From positions 186,001 through 250,000 of the forward strand of contig CAJQUW010010295.1 in NCBI GenBank assembly GCA_907163375.1: 64,000 nt of DNA. The letters are read 5' to 3'. A program made the position numbers and the translations under genes. Of the stretch, positions 43,400 through 55,484 are shown piece after piece (position 1 is the stretch's first letter; each line of letters starts with the position of its first letter). Source of the DNA: Prostheceraeus crozeri. Lineage: Eukaryota > Platyhelminthes > Polycladida > Euryleptidae. A model generated the notes under the pieces. That model was not told the DNA's origin. It saw only the letters and a program-made list of their open reading frames with translations, and made no database searches.

Positions 43400-45287
43400 T
43401 GCCTAATTACAACGATATACATAATAACATATACGTAAAAGTTGGCCGCAAATTATTGTTTTTACGCGTGAGGAGTCAAGAGAAATACAGGCAAAATTGT
43501 CATTACAATTAGTTTTGTTATGAGCATATTGTTTGTGTTTATCGAAAAATCTGCAACCGTTGTTGGTAAGTCTTTGGTCCATGATCGGAATGCACTCACT
43601 ATGCGTAGGCTATTATGGTCAGAGCACCTGTCCTTAATGCTCCTAAAACTATTACGAACAGTTTGTTTTAATATGAGATGGCACCCAATTGTGATTACTG
43701 ATTACTTAGGGTTATGCAGGAGTGAATATCCGTGCCGTACCACTTATAGTTGACTTTACCATTAGAAATAGAGATAGTTTAGGATATCATTGTCTGGAAC
43801 ATCAATGGTAAATTTTATCGCTCTATTAATATAATTGAAGATGGCGAGGATATTGTCAAAATCTGCATTAGGCCTATCTTTGCAAAAAGAAATTTCGTCA
43901 ATATATATAGGCCCTATATATTAGGGTGTTCAATTATCATCGATGTTTGAGAAATCTAACAGTACGGGTTTGCCGTAGCACCTTTTCATAAAAAAATGCT
44001 TCGTGCAAAATTTCAGCTCAATCGGAGCATGTTTAGAGGTCACACACTTTTGACGTTTTTTGAGATGAATACACGTTTAGAGAATACATGCATACATACA
44101 CGCAAGCGAATATGTATCTAAAAGAAAGCAGCTATTTCGGAAGGCATTGTCGGAAGACATTTTTTCATTCAATTCATCCGCTTCCTCAGAATCATCTGCA
44201 TCGCTTGACTTACGAGGCTGCTGCATGAGAAATCTAGCTATCATGGGAACCATCATGGGAAACACTATGGCGACGGCTCTGACAAAAACTTGGAGTAAGC
44301 CCGAGAGAATAGACTTATTTTTTGATCTCAACCACGTGATAGATATGAAACTAATTTGAACTGGGAATGGCCATTTGCAGTGTAGATGACAAATATAAAG
44401 ACAAACAAAATAATAATTGATCAGTTTATGTTTTCATTTTTCCAGAGGCATTTTTCGTTCAACTCCTTACTCTATGATGAAGTGTAAGTGTGAGTGTAGC
44501 AATATAAGTCTAAATTTTCAGTAAAGTGGCAAGTGTTGATATTTTACTATAATACGTGCAGGGTAAAAATATAAACACTAAACTATAATTTTAACAGTTG
44601 AAATTTAACGCTGATTCAACTCCATACATTCCATCAATTTCACGTAATTAGATAACTGTAAATACCTTTAATCATAGCTTTAATGACTATATTTTTGATA
44701 TGCTAAGTTTCAACCTGGTTTCAACGAAATTATGTAGATTTACACTTTAAATCCAGCTAACTCCGAAATTAAGTGTTATCACCTACAACCCATTCACTAT
44801 CTCTTTAAAGTTATGGTCGACTATATCATGTTCACTATACTGTGATATATTTCATTTTTATTTATTGGTCTAAAGCTGAATTTTAATTTTTATTATATTA
44901 ATGTTAAAATCAAAAAAGTAAGTTTCTCTTAATTGCTGATCGTTTAATATAGATTGTATGTAAAGCTCAAGAAGATATGATAAAGTTGAAGTCAATGGCA
45001 TCTAAAATTAATTTTACCAGCAATTACGCTATTGCTGTAACATGAATGAACCGATCAAAATAATTTCCCTACACATTTGTTTTACTGTAACAATTATTGT
45101 AGTCATGAGATACAACATTTTATAAAATTGTTATTTTTCAATGTCAACTAAACGATATCATGAACCAAGAACTATGAAACGATTTTCATTCTGTTGAAAA
45201 TAAAACGAATCGATGAATCTTTGCATCACGACTTTTTTCGTTCATTCTTCATAACTATTTAATATCCTAGAATGAATGCATTAAAAC
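43400..45287. other. Non-coding stretch
   Basis: No firm gene. A minus-strand frame at 44077-44331 has a hydrophobic stretch (VFPMMVPMIARFLM) then an acidic one; possibly an exon, unassigned. CAGCTCAATCGGAGCA at about 44017 also occurs at about 1612 in the Polinton-type element, perhaps a fragment of a common LINE. Confidence 0.4.
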
Positions 45288-46590
45288 ATGGACAGCGAAT
45301 CTAGTTCATCAGATGATGACGACGAGGAAATTACTGATAACATGGCTGATGATTCGGTTGATGATGGTGTCCTTCGTGGGAGAGACGAAACTGAGTGGTG
45401 TGTTATCAATGAAGAGACCGCCGTACCTGGGCGAGCAATGGCCGCTAATGTGTTGAGACCTGCCCCTGGATTGACTTCATATACTCATCAGCGTATCCGA
45501 GATGAACCTGTGGTGGATTCCTTTCTTATATTTTTGAGTAACGGTAGGTTTTCTACAGTAGAATTCAGATGAAACGATATCTTGGTTATAGTGAATGGCT
45601 GCATTCCCTGTTTGTTGCTTTTGTATTCTGTCAACCTCGGATATAACGCATGTGACTCAGAGAACTATTATTGCAGCAATGTTCAGTTCTATTGTGGCAG
45701 AGAAGAACAGCGGGAAGGACCACTCGGCGAGCATGTTGTTCTCACCCTAACAGATTTTCTAAAGGATAGCGGGAGAAATGTATCGTGTGACAATTTCTTT
45801 ACATCGGTGTCCCTCGCCAAGAAATCGCTTGCTAAGAAAATGACGATCGTTGGAACCATGAGAGCAAACAGGCGCGAGCTTCCACAACACTTAGCGAGTC
45901 ACAAGTACCGACAACTCAACTCAACAATACAAGCTAGAAACTTGGACAGTAATTGCACGCCACTTCTCGTCTCTTACATGGCGAAAAAGAATAAAGCAGT
46001 GAACATCCTTTCAACACTTCACAGGAAAGCAAGCGTTGACTCTTCCACTGAAAGGAAGAAACCCGATGTAGTTTTGTGCTACAATCAAACCAAGGGTGGT
46101 GTCGATGCGGCAGATGAACGTATTGGGACATATTCTGTCAAATTCAAATGTCGACGTTGGCACGTTGTCTTCTGCAACATTTTGGACTTGTGTGCTCTCA
46201 ATGCGTTTGTTTTCCATTCTCTTTACGATCCTCAATGGAATTCTGGTAAGCTGCACCGTCGACGTCTTTTTCTCTTGGAATTGGGAAATGCTCTCGTTCG
46301 TCCTAGTATCATGAGGAAGAACCCAAATCCCATGATCGAGCTGAGGCCTCAGCAGTCAGGCTCTGCTCGACAAGCAAAGAATTCTCATACGATGATGAAA
46401 GTCATCCCAGTAGCCATTTATAATAGAATATAATGCTTACTAATTTAAATTATTAGTTAAAGTAGTCCTAAGGTCTGTGCGCTGTATGTGGGGTTGATCG
46501 CAAAAAGTGCGCCATGCGATGTACATCTTGCGAGAATTTCGTGTGCAAAGACCATTCATCATTAGTCTGTCACGCGTGTGTTCATTGACC
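45288..46590 (+). pseudogene. piggyBac transposase, internally deleted copy
   Basis: ATG at 45288 opens an acidic N-terminus (SESSSSDDDDEE) of 94 residues ending at 45572. The next frame (about 45582-46433) already holds CDNFFTSVSLAKKSL (second catalytic D) and TKGGVDAADERIGTYS (third D). The middle of the protein with the first aspartate, some 250-300 residues, is missing. After a stop at 46433 a cysteine-rich tail (RCTSCENFVCKDHSS) is found at about 46480-46587. The right element end is CCCGCATGTGATCGG inverted, ending at 46889 beside TTAA. No left end was found. Confidence 0.7.
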
Positions 46591-47011
46591 AGAGATGTAT
46601 CTACTATTGATTTTTAGTAGCCTAGCTTACCGTAGAATCAATTTTACATGTACATTTGTATTGTCTTCTGTATGCTGCTTCAGACCTTTCATAAAGTATA
46701 ATGAGTGCTTTTCATCCCCATTTGTCGTTTTTCTTGAGAGAAATTACTCTCTTAGTTTTGGATTGACTTTATCCTACCATAGAACCCGGTATTTGACAAA
46801 AATCTTAGTCAGATTTCAGATTTTTTTGTAATGGACAAAAGTGTCCTCCAGGATCAAAATCGGTTGTATTTTTACCGATCACATGCGGGTTAAAGTTGCA
46901 ATTTAATGGACATACAAATTGCAACTTCTTCAACGCTTCAATAATTAATTGTAACTTTCACATTTTCTTCAATTAATTGCAATTTCCGCCGCAACTTGGA
47001 CGACCAGTGTA

Positions 47012-47247
47012 GCGCGAGTGGCACGAGGGAGAGCTGTCTGATCTTCTCTCCCTCTTTCTCTCTCTACTTCTCTTATCATAGTTTGTATATTTTGTATATC
47101 TTTTTTATATATCTCTTGATGTGAATTTCAAATTTTATTTTGTAAATCATTCCCTAACTGCCTGATGATACCTACGGATAGTAGGAGAAATATATTGCAG
47201 TAATAAGCAACTATAAAATCTAACAATTTACTTGGCTCTTTCCAATC
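47012..47247 (-). repeat. Outer inverted repeat, right copy, with hammerhead-like core
   Basis: 47189-47247 mirrors 35228-35290. At 47162-47190 it contains CTGATGA, a CCTAC/GTAGG stem and GAAA, like the two Penelope-like tails, so the outer repeats may themselves be Penelope-like ends. Confidence 0.45.
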
Positions 47248-48776
47248 TTTCCAAAGACATTAAATGGATAGTGAGGGAGTGTTGCCGACAGTGATCACAC
47301 CCTATGGTGGGCAGATCCACCGCTAACTTTGCCTTATTGATGGCAGATGGGAGCATAATTGAAAACATTTAACAAACTTGAATGCTCTTGAATCGTGAGT
47401 CTAGGTCAAAATAATTCTCTCGGCAGAAAAATATGCTTGCTCTTTCTTAAGTTTGCTTTACTATGTGGCATTTGATTAACTTATGATCTATGTTTCTGTG
47501 ATTTCCCACAAACATCACGCTCATGTGATGATGATACAGGTACATAGCCACATAAGCTTGTAGACTTGTGTCTGTATCTAATTACATTATATTTTCAAGC
47601 TTTTCATATAAATACCTATTAGATCTCTTTTCATCTTTTAGATAAGTAATATCATGAATTTAAGCTACCAGCGAAACATAATACGATCATGCCTACAATT
47701 TAATAATCTGACGGTAGAATTGATAAGCCTACATTTTTTATCAATCGAATGCAGGAGTGAACATTATTTTCAATCAAACTTCACCTAGCCAAAATGGGGC
47801 ATGTCAACACCCCATAGATAAACATTGAGAACACAACAGTTGTTCTGAGATGAACATAGTAATAAACAACGGAAAGTGAATGCAAAGAAGCTGAGGCGTC
47901 ACAGCACCCCCACTTTGACCAATAACGTAGCTCGGAAGCTTTTGGCTGGAGGGAGTTTAAAGATATTTTCTCACATATGCCTCAGTAGTTCAAAGAGAGA
48001 TGAAATAAAAAAGTCCGGATTAGCCGCTTTCATTGTAAACAAACTTAAGGAGCACCAACATTTAATGCTGTGAGTGAGCAACCCTGCCTTTAGCTATCCT
48101 TAAGATTGAAGGGTCCTATCAATTTGAGACTTGGTAAAGCGCATTGCCATGAAATTTAGGATGAAAAGGAATTCATCACCTCTGAAAATTATTGCGATTG
48201 ATAATCATTCTACTATTTAAAAAGTAACAAAAATGATCAGTAGTGTCATGATCAATTTATTTTGTAAAGGAGAATAAAGAATGTTCAACCGTCACTCGTC
48301 GAATTTACTTGAAATGTATCTGCAAATGATGACCGAGATTTTGCGTAAAGCACACGACAGATTTTATCGCCAAATACAAGTTCTACAAAGTAATTCACGA
48401 ACTGAAGATTTGAAGATAAACATTTGATTACACGATGGAGTCAAATCTTCTTTCAACCCATTGCTTACTGAGTCCATGCAATGCGAATGTCCTGATTTCG
48501 AAGATGACATTCGCTTATCCAGATTCGTTTACAGAATATTTTACAATCAATTTCTGAACATTACAACACATCTCTCGCAAAAAATGAAAGAATGCGGAAA
48601 GCACCTACTTACTGCTCAAATTCGTTAATAGTGTACCTTGCCGATGTCAAACAGTGGAGTCTGTCATCGTTGAAGAGCTGCTGCCATGACAACGCATGTC
48701 GTCCTCGACAAAGCACTGTTTTCGATGTGCACGTCCTAGTGCTTGTTACTGAAGTATCGGACTTCTATGCACAGAG
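47248..48776. other. Non-coding stretch
   Basis: No gene recognised; a frame at 47876-48073 (65 residues, basic) is unassigned. Confidence 0.5.
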
Positions 48777-48960
48777 GGTAGGATAGCTCAGTTGGTTAAG
48801 GGCCGCTCTTCGGTTCGGAAGTGCGGAAGGTCCGGGGTTCGAGTCTGTCTGCCGCGGCAGGTGGCACCACTCTCACTAGAGCCAACGCCAACCCTAGATC
48901 TCTAGCATGGCTCTGTGCTTTGGGTGGGGCAGGGAAAAGGAAAAATTTAACAAAGTTTAC
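48777..48960 (+). repeat. tRNA-derived SINE
   Basis: TAGCTCAGTTGG is a perfect polymerase III A box and GGTTCGAGTC about 45 bases on is a B box, with tRNA-like D and anticodon arms. The acceptor stem closes poorly and the sequence runs on into an unrelated body ending in GGAAAAGGAAAAATTTAAC, so a SINE rather than a working tRNA gene. Confidence 0.65.
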
Positions 48961-50278
48961 AAGCAATTAACGGCAGCCATCGTCGCATTCATATGAACGA
49001 AGCAGCTATTCTTCAGTATTGATTGCTCTCTCGGTTGAATTAGAGGACTTCACTAAATGTCTATACATTTATGTCGATATCTGGTCCAAGGGTATGAATG
49101 ATCAAAAACTAGGGTAAACTCGGCTAATATGGACATTAGGGCAATATGGACAGTTCTTAATTTAGCTGCAATTTGCGATCAGATGATAAGGTCTATACTC
49201 AATTTATCTTCGTTGGATATTAGAGCTGACGTTGGTTCACACATTGACCATCTCAATCTCACTTTTGATTGGCTATTGGGCGTTCCCACGAGGACTTTGA
49301 TTGCCAACCTGCTGTGTCAGCAAAATCGCGTTAACAATGTGACTGAAAGCGCTTATTTTCATCTGACGGTTCAGAAGTGAAGGTGAGTCAGATTTATCTT
49401 GCAAATCATATCAAAAGAATGCAAATTGTTTCTATATTGCATATCATGATAGATCGGTAGGAAATTTGATCTTATTCTCTTGTAAACACAAAATACGTTC
49501 ACTGGGTAATATGAACAGTTCATCAGGGTAATAAGAACACAGTACTTGAGAAATATGGACACTATATCAGGATAATATGAACAGTAATAAATCACGCTTG
49601 CAAACAAGCAAGTAGACATTGCAGTCATGAAAGAATACCTTTTTGCTTTTTGAAATACAGAATAGTGCGTTACACGCCTTAATTGCAGTTGAGCATAGTT
49701 CGATATAGCTACGTAGTTCAATATGAGCAACTTGAACAAGTGAAAGTATTCTCTTCTTGAAAGAATAACTATGATAACTTCCAGTATTCTTGGCTAAATA
49801 GTATTATACTACATAATCACATAATGTATGATAGACTCGCAATTTGTTCTATATTACAATCAGGCCTATTACGGAAAAGAATCAATATACAACTAGGCCT
49901 ATGTAGGATCATAACCTGCACATGCTACATGTACATATTCCTACTGTATCATGTCTAATTAAGAGTTATCAGTGTCATAGGCTACACATGTAGAAAATGA
50001 AGTACTCAGAGTTTCTAATTGTATTCTTTATTTTGTTTGTAATGAAAAGTCATTATTCTATTTTAGATGGGTCGAAAACGACAGACCTGGTATGAATCTA
50101 ATATGAAAAGTGCTATGATGGACGCTGATGCGGAATTCCGCAATTCTAAATGTGACGCATAAATCACTGCTCTGGGTAAGCACACATAACTACAACTTTT
50201 GACCATAGTCACTATCTAATCTTCTTTCTTTCGTTGTAGGCTTAAGAAAAATACATTTGTTGAAAATCGCTAAGCGGC

Positions 50279-51412
50279 ATGCAGTCGAGCTTGCCCCGAT
50301 CAACTCTCCGTCGCCTGTGGCTGAATGGTTTTACAGCAAAGAAAAAATTGGGACGGCCAACTACTCTCAGCGATTCACAAGAGCGTGAGCTATCTGATAT
50401 GATGATAGATAGGCAGAAACGAAGTTTTCCTCTTAGTGTTGAGAACGCGAGACAAATTGTTTACAGTTACTGCAGAATTAATCAAATTCCAAAAAAATTA
50501 AATGATGATACACAGAGGGCTGGTTGGGATTGGTGGTGCTCCTTCCGACGCCGCCATCCCGAACTGTGTTTAAGAATACCAGAGAACTTAAGTCGAGCCA
50601 GGGCTCTTGGAATGGAAAAATCGAGAATTCAGGAATTCTTCTCACAAGTGGATGAACTACTCTCTTCTAACAATTTATTAAAGGATGTTCCGAGTAGGCT
50701 TTTTAATGTAGATGAAACTGGCCTGCAAATTGTTCCTCAGGGAGGGAAAGTTATTGCAATGAAATGCACTAGATCAGTACAGGCACTAACTACAGCATAG
50801 AGAGGATCAAATAATACGATTGTAGCATGCTGCAGTGCAGATGGCAGTTTTGTACCACCAATATATAGAAAGCCGAATCCAAAGGCACTAGGGTCTCTAC
50901 CAGCTGGGACTATTGTTGCTATGTCCAAGTCAGGTTGGATTGACAAGGACATTTTTCTTCTTTGGTTCTGACACTTTCTGCAGTTCTTAAAATCTGTAAG
51001 AAGCTGCGAGGAAAAAGTCATTTTGTTCGTGGATGGCCATAGAAGCCATGAAAGCGTAGAATTGTTCAAAGAGGCAGTCTCTCATAACGTAGAACTCATT
51101 GCGTTTCCCTCCCATACATCACATTACCTTCAACCCCTCGACGTTGGCGTCTTTGGCACATTTAAAAGATCATGGCGTGAAAGATGCCATCAATTTATGA
51201 TTTCAAATCCAGTAGCAGTCATTTCCAGGCCAGAGTTCGAAAAACTTTTTTCGGATGCATGGAAAGTAGCTGTTACTCCAAAAAATGCATTGACTGGATT
51301 CAAGAAATCGGGACTGTGTCCACTTGACATGGTCGTGATTTCAGAAAATGCATTCTTGATATCCATATCACTGTTGGAAGACACGAACAGAAACAATGGC
51401 TCTATTCATTAG
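50279..51412 (+). pseudogene. Pogo-type DDE transposase
   Basis: From the N-terminal side it has a psq-like helix-turn-helix (LPRSTLRRLWLNG), LGRPTTLS, a CENP-B-type DNA-binding region (WDWWCSFRRRHPELCLRIPE), then the DDE core: LFNVDETGLQ (first D), ILFVDGHRSHES (second D) and SHYLQPLDVGVFGTFKR (third D). TAG at 50798-50800 and TGA at 50969-50971 interrupt an otherwise single frame. A possible first exon (MGRKRQTWYESNMKSAM at 50067, donor near 50176, acceptor near 50239) would add the start. The frame ends at 51412. Confidence 0.8.
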
Positions 51413-51721
51413 TGACTATTCTAGTCATTAGTGAGGTGATTGAAAATAATGAGGAGGCTAGCGAAGAAGAGAGATCATCGGTGGACCCCAATGATAGCAT
51501 CGTGTTTGAAAATGGGAGTTCTTACTTATGTATTGGTGAGTCATCTAGTGGCGTAGGTTACTGCACAAATATTCCGTGTAGTAGTAGTAATCCTACTGAT
51601 AGATTTCCAAAATCATCAAGTGTCTCATTCAGTGAACTAGTGCCTGGCATAAACTCCAATAGGAAGGCAGCAAAAAGTCGGCCTATTAGGTTCGAACAAG
51701 CATCACCAAAATAGCGAACCG

Positions 51722-51922
51722 TTGAATTCAAAATCAGTAGCGGTGAAAAGACAATGGTTGTGCAGAGAGTGTGGTGTCACTTATTCTGAAAGCAAAAACC
51801 GTGAATGGCCTCAATGCATGGAGTGCAAAGCGTGGACCCATGAAGATTGTGGAAAATGCACAGTCGGCGAATTTTTCTGCATGACCTGTGTGGATCGCTT
51901 GATTGGACTCTTGAACTCATGA
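51722..51922 (+). CDS. PHD-finger tail of the pogo-type transposase
   Basis: LCRECGVTYSESKN, PQCMECKAWTHEDCG and FFCMTCVDR give the C4-H-C3 order of a PHD finger, a chromatin-reading zinc fold. An acidic linker frame (51412-51714) joins it to the transposase. PHD tails occur on some animal pogo-like transposases and could steer insertion. It is read in another phase from the linker, so a frame change or intron lies near 51715. Confidence 0.6.
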   Translation: MNSKSVAVKRQWLCRECGVTYSESKNREWPQCMECKAWTHEDCGKCTVGEFFCMTCVDRLIGLLNS

Positions 51923-52352
51923 TAATATTTGACTCTGTTGTTACATGACACAAATGCTTATTGCTTATTCATCGATTTCATAAATGTTTCATCGAAGTTG
52001 TACATGTAGATTGTTTTTCATTTGTGTATTCACGTGGAACAAGTGATTGCTTTGATATTTGTAGTTAATTATTCTTAATATCAAGTTATTGGAAATTTAT
52101 ATTTTTAATCATTTATTTGATCAAGCTGTGTATGTAAAAATACATAAGATGTCTAAATACATCGAATTGTATCCATTATTGAGGTTTAAACTGATGTCCA
52201 TATTACCCCAAGTACTGTTCATATTAGCCGGACTAGGTGTTCATATTAGCCGAGTTAGAATATATGGGAAAGATAGGAGGAAGTAAAATTGTCCATATTA
52301 GCCGAGTTTACCCTAAATGCAAACATTCAGTAGACGTGAGAAAATACATGTA

Positions 52353-54003
52353 CAGTGGACTTCGTTTAATACGATATCGCTTAATACGATAAATCGCGTA
52401 TTACAATAATTTTCCGCGGTCCCTTTTTGAATCGTATTAGAATACACTACTTCAACATCGCTTAATACGATATCGCTTATTACGATATATCGCTTATTGC
52501 GATATCACAAAAATCCCCGTCCGGTAATTTTCCATTATATTTACACTGCATATTACGATACATATGTTAGTAAGTGAGTAAGCGGCACAATATTCATCAT
52601 AGAGTGATCTCAGGTGAGGTGGCCAGCGCTGATTCTCCAGCTGCCGAACAATATATTGCAACAACACTCCCGGGAATTCTTAATGGTTTCTCGCCAAAAG
52701 ACGTTTATAATGCCGATGAGACAGCGTTATTCTATAAGGCTTTACCCTCTGGCACACTGTGTTCGACGCCTTGACAGAGTAAAAGGTTTTAAGGAAATGA
52801 AAGCGCGAATAGCATTGCTAGTCCTCACCAACCCTGACGGCTCGGATAAGAACTTATTCACCAACGGTCGCTTCAAAAATCCACGATGTTTCAAACGTAA
52901 GTCTCCACCATTGCCATATTTTCACAATTCAAAGGCTTGGATGACGCAACGAATCTTTCACGAAATTGTGAAGAATTTTGATGATCGCATGGCCAAAGAA
53001 AATCGGAAAGTGCTGTTATTCGTCGACAACGCTACTTGTCATTACGGTTGCCCAGAGTTGCGTAATGTCTCCATTCAATACTTACCTCCAAATACAACGT
53101 CACTGATCCAACCAGCCGACCAAGGTATAATTAAGACACTCAAGTCATACTACAGACAGAACATCCTTCGCCGAATGCTGACATTTATAGATGATAATCC
53201 TGACAAAAGTATCAACGACTTCGCACAGACAATCGACGTGTTGCAGGCTCTATACCTCGTAAAACGCGCATGGTTCTTAGTTAAGCCGGAGTCTATTTCT
53301 AATATTTTTAGAAAATGTGGCTTTATACGTCAGCATGACGATACAGAATTTGACGACGAGGATGATGAACCCATTGAGGTGAGTGACATCATCGACCGAT
53401 CGACATTCGACGAATTCTGTATTTGTGATAGTGATGAACAATGTTCAGCAACACTTACAGACATTGAAGTATGTGAAAGTATCAGTAATCAACACCAAGA
53501 TGGATCTGACGTAGAGGACGAACCACCGACGTTGGTGGCGAACGATGTCGAAATCAGCGCCAAGGATGCATTAAAGGCACTCGGTCAAGTGCGTAAGTAC
53601 ATGGAAAAGAAAAATTTGCCGCTGGAATCAACGTATGAAATTGAAGATATGATTATCAAAGCACGAGTACCTGCTGTTCAAAAACCCATCACGGACTACT
53701 TTCTCTGACACTAAATTTGAAATCACTGTATATCCTGAACATGTCCTATGGAATTTTTTTCAACTCAAATACATACCGTGTTCTACGAGATGTTTTTTTC
53801 AGCTCTCTAACTCAAATACATGCTTACCGTGTTCTAGAAGATATTTTTCAACTCTCTAAACTCAAATACATACTAGTTAACATGTCATACGTACGTAGAC
53901 TATGTTAACAGCTCCTTATAAGAAATATCGGTTAATACGATATATCGCTTATTACGATATTTTTTAGTGGTTCATTCAATATCGTATTAAGCGAAGTCCA
54001 CTG
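52353..54003 (+). mobile_element. Tigger-type transposon, 1.65 kb, TA target site
   Basis: Ends CAGTGGACTTCGTTTAATAC and inverted CAGTGGACTTCGCTTAATAC, each bordered by TA. TACGATAT and CGCTTATTACGATAT words repeat near both ends. It starts only 39 bases after the previous element ends. The transposase gene lacks its N-terminal DNA-binding part. Confidence 0.85.
52574..53708 (+). pseudogene. Tigger-type DDE transposase, N-terminally truncated
   Basis: The first segment (52574 to about 52770) holds RHNIHHRVISGE and VYNADETALFYKALPSGTL with the first catalytic D. A frame change near 52770 leads to the main frame, with ARIALLVLTNPDGSDK, LLFVDNATCHYG (second D) and YLPPNTTSLIQPADQG (third D). 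It ends with an acidic stretch and PAVQKPITDYFL, a typical Tigger C-terminus, at 53708. The ~130-residue N-terminal helix-turn-helix pair is missing, matching the short element length. Confidence 0.8.
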
Positions 54004-54160
54004 TAGTTCGATTTTTGAGAAAATTCTCAAATCTTATGACCGAACTAATTTTCTCGTGCCGAACTTTCTTTCGGTCATTGAACGATTTCATGAACAGATA
54101 TCCAGAACTGGAATCGATCACATTTGAAAAAATACAGGAACTAGGGCCTGGAAAGCTAAA

Positions 54161-54265
54161 AGTTGTAGGTGCGCTAATTTTATCCAGATAAACTAAATAG
54201 TTGACTATTGAAAAATTTGTCAACTATTTCCAGTTTGTCTGGATAAAATTAGCGCACCTACAACT
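54161..54265. repeat. 105-bp near-perfect hairpin (foldback MITE or small-RNA precursor)
   Basis: Arms of about 45 bases begin AGTTGTAGGTGCGCTAATTT and pair with the inverse at 54220-54265, loop about 13 bases. Mismatches are few. Confidence 0.8.
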
Positions 54266-55482
54266 CGAATAATAATTAATCAATAATATAATCATTTTAA
54301 TCAACCATCTGGTAGAAAATATTGAATCAAAGTGCGGTCAAAACTCGGCGTTAGGTCAAACAGTTAGATAACAAAAATGAGTTGTTGATTGAGAAAGAAT
54401 CTTCACAAGCTTAGGATGTGAACAAGTGCAATCTGCGTTAAATAATCACCAAACAAATAAATACTTTGCATCATAAGGTTACAAATCACCTGGATAGCTT
54501 TGCCATGTCTCAACTAGAAACTGAAGGATTTTAGATGCATTCGTGTCTCTAACGTGACTGCTTTCTGTTGAAAAATATTAAAAAAAGTCAAAATCTGTCA
54601 ATTTGTGAAAGTGTTTTCCATGTTCTAGCTAATTGACGAGATGATTTTATTTTACTACTTTCGAGTGCTGATCCCGGGAAGACTTTTAACTGACATCATC
54701 TCTAAATAGATGTAGGCCCCACAGAGATAAATTGTTTTGCCTGCGTTGTTTGGTCTAGATATGACATTTTTTGATAATGATGGTCACGCTTAGAACTATT
54801 CCCGAGGGTCAAGAAGATCAATGCTCCATTCATCAAGCCTGAATTCTGACGCACTAAATCATTGACACCGCTTTGAACGTTCACCGTCAATGAATCTAGA
54901 TCGTGAGGAGTCGAACGATGTAAATAATATTTCCAGTTGACGAATTTATCACGGAGAAACATTGATTCAAATATGTGCACTGTTCACTTGTCAGATGTTC
55001 AGACTTCAATATGAAAACAGCAGCTCGTGTGCTCCATAATACAACTTTCCTTGCGCATTACGCGTGCTTGGCCAATCACGTAAGCCAAAAGGAGACATCT
55101 CTTTACCATTGCATACAACGGCTGAGATAGAAACGCGTCACCTCTGCAGTAACCGCGAAAGCCGAATCCATCGCTGTGGATGTAGGCAACCCATTACTTC
55201 ATGCACGTACATCACGTAATTAATACAAAACTTGGTCTTGTATCCTACATGTTACGAGTATATCAAGATTTCACTGAATCGATCCTGAATCCAGAAAACG
55301 TACGTTTTTATGGCAGCTTAAATGCCACAATTAGCCAGTCAGCAGGTGATGGGCATTTCTTTACATAATTTTCACCCCTAGAACAGCTATGAGCCATGGA
55401 CAAAGCTAGGGGTTACTCAATGAAAAAGTAATAAATTGTATTGTTTTAAATAAATGAAAAAAAACAGATCCTCCAATCTGAT
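54266..55482. other. Stretch without a firm gene
   Basis: A minus-strand frame at 54702-54980 (92 residues, with FVNWKYYLHRSTPHDLDSL) reads like real protein but I do not recognise it and could not pair it with other exons. Confidence 0.35.
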
Positions 55483-55484
55483 TA

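Larger units (their letters stand above)
35422..47009. mobile_element. Element with CACTGGTCGTCCAA ends, enlarged to 11.6 kb by insertions
   Basis: CACTGGTCGTCCAA at 35422 and its inverse ending at 47009 are each bordered by TA. Words TTGCAATT and AATTGCAA recur many times within 170 bases of both ends. Between them sit the piggyBac copies at 36190-39829 and about 45288-46889, whose right TTAA (46890-46893) lies inside the end sequence. A DUF4806 relic also lies within. Either one old element swollen by later insertions or two copies in opposite orientation would explain this. Confidence 0.5.
49112..52313 (+). mobile_element. Pogo-like transposon, 3.2 kb, TA target site
   Basis: Ends GGGTAAACTCGGCTAATATG and its exact inverse (identical over 23 bases), each bordered by TA. 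Subterminal words ATATGGACA, GGTAATATGAACAG and TTCATATTAGCCG repeat several times near both ends. Encodes a DDE transposase with a PHD finger, nearly whole but with two in-frame stops. Confidence 0.85.

Noticed and set aside
44005-44035. Link between the Polinton-type element and 44 kb through a shared 16-base word
   Set aside because: CAGCTCAATCGGAGCA is too short to prove relation and resembles a phrase of common LINE tails.
48777-48860. A functional tRNA gene
   Set aside because: A and B boxes are good but the acceptor stem does not close cleanly and the sequence continues into a SINE-like body.
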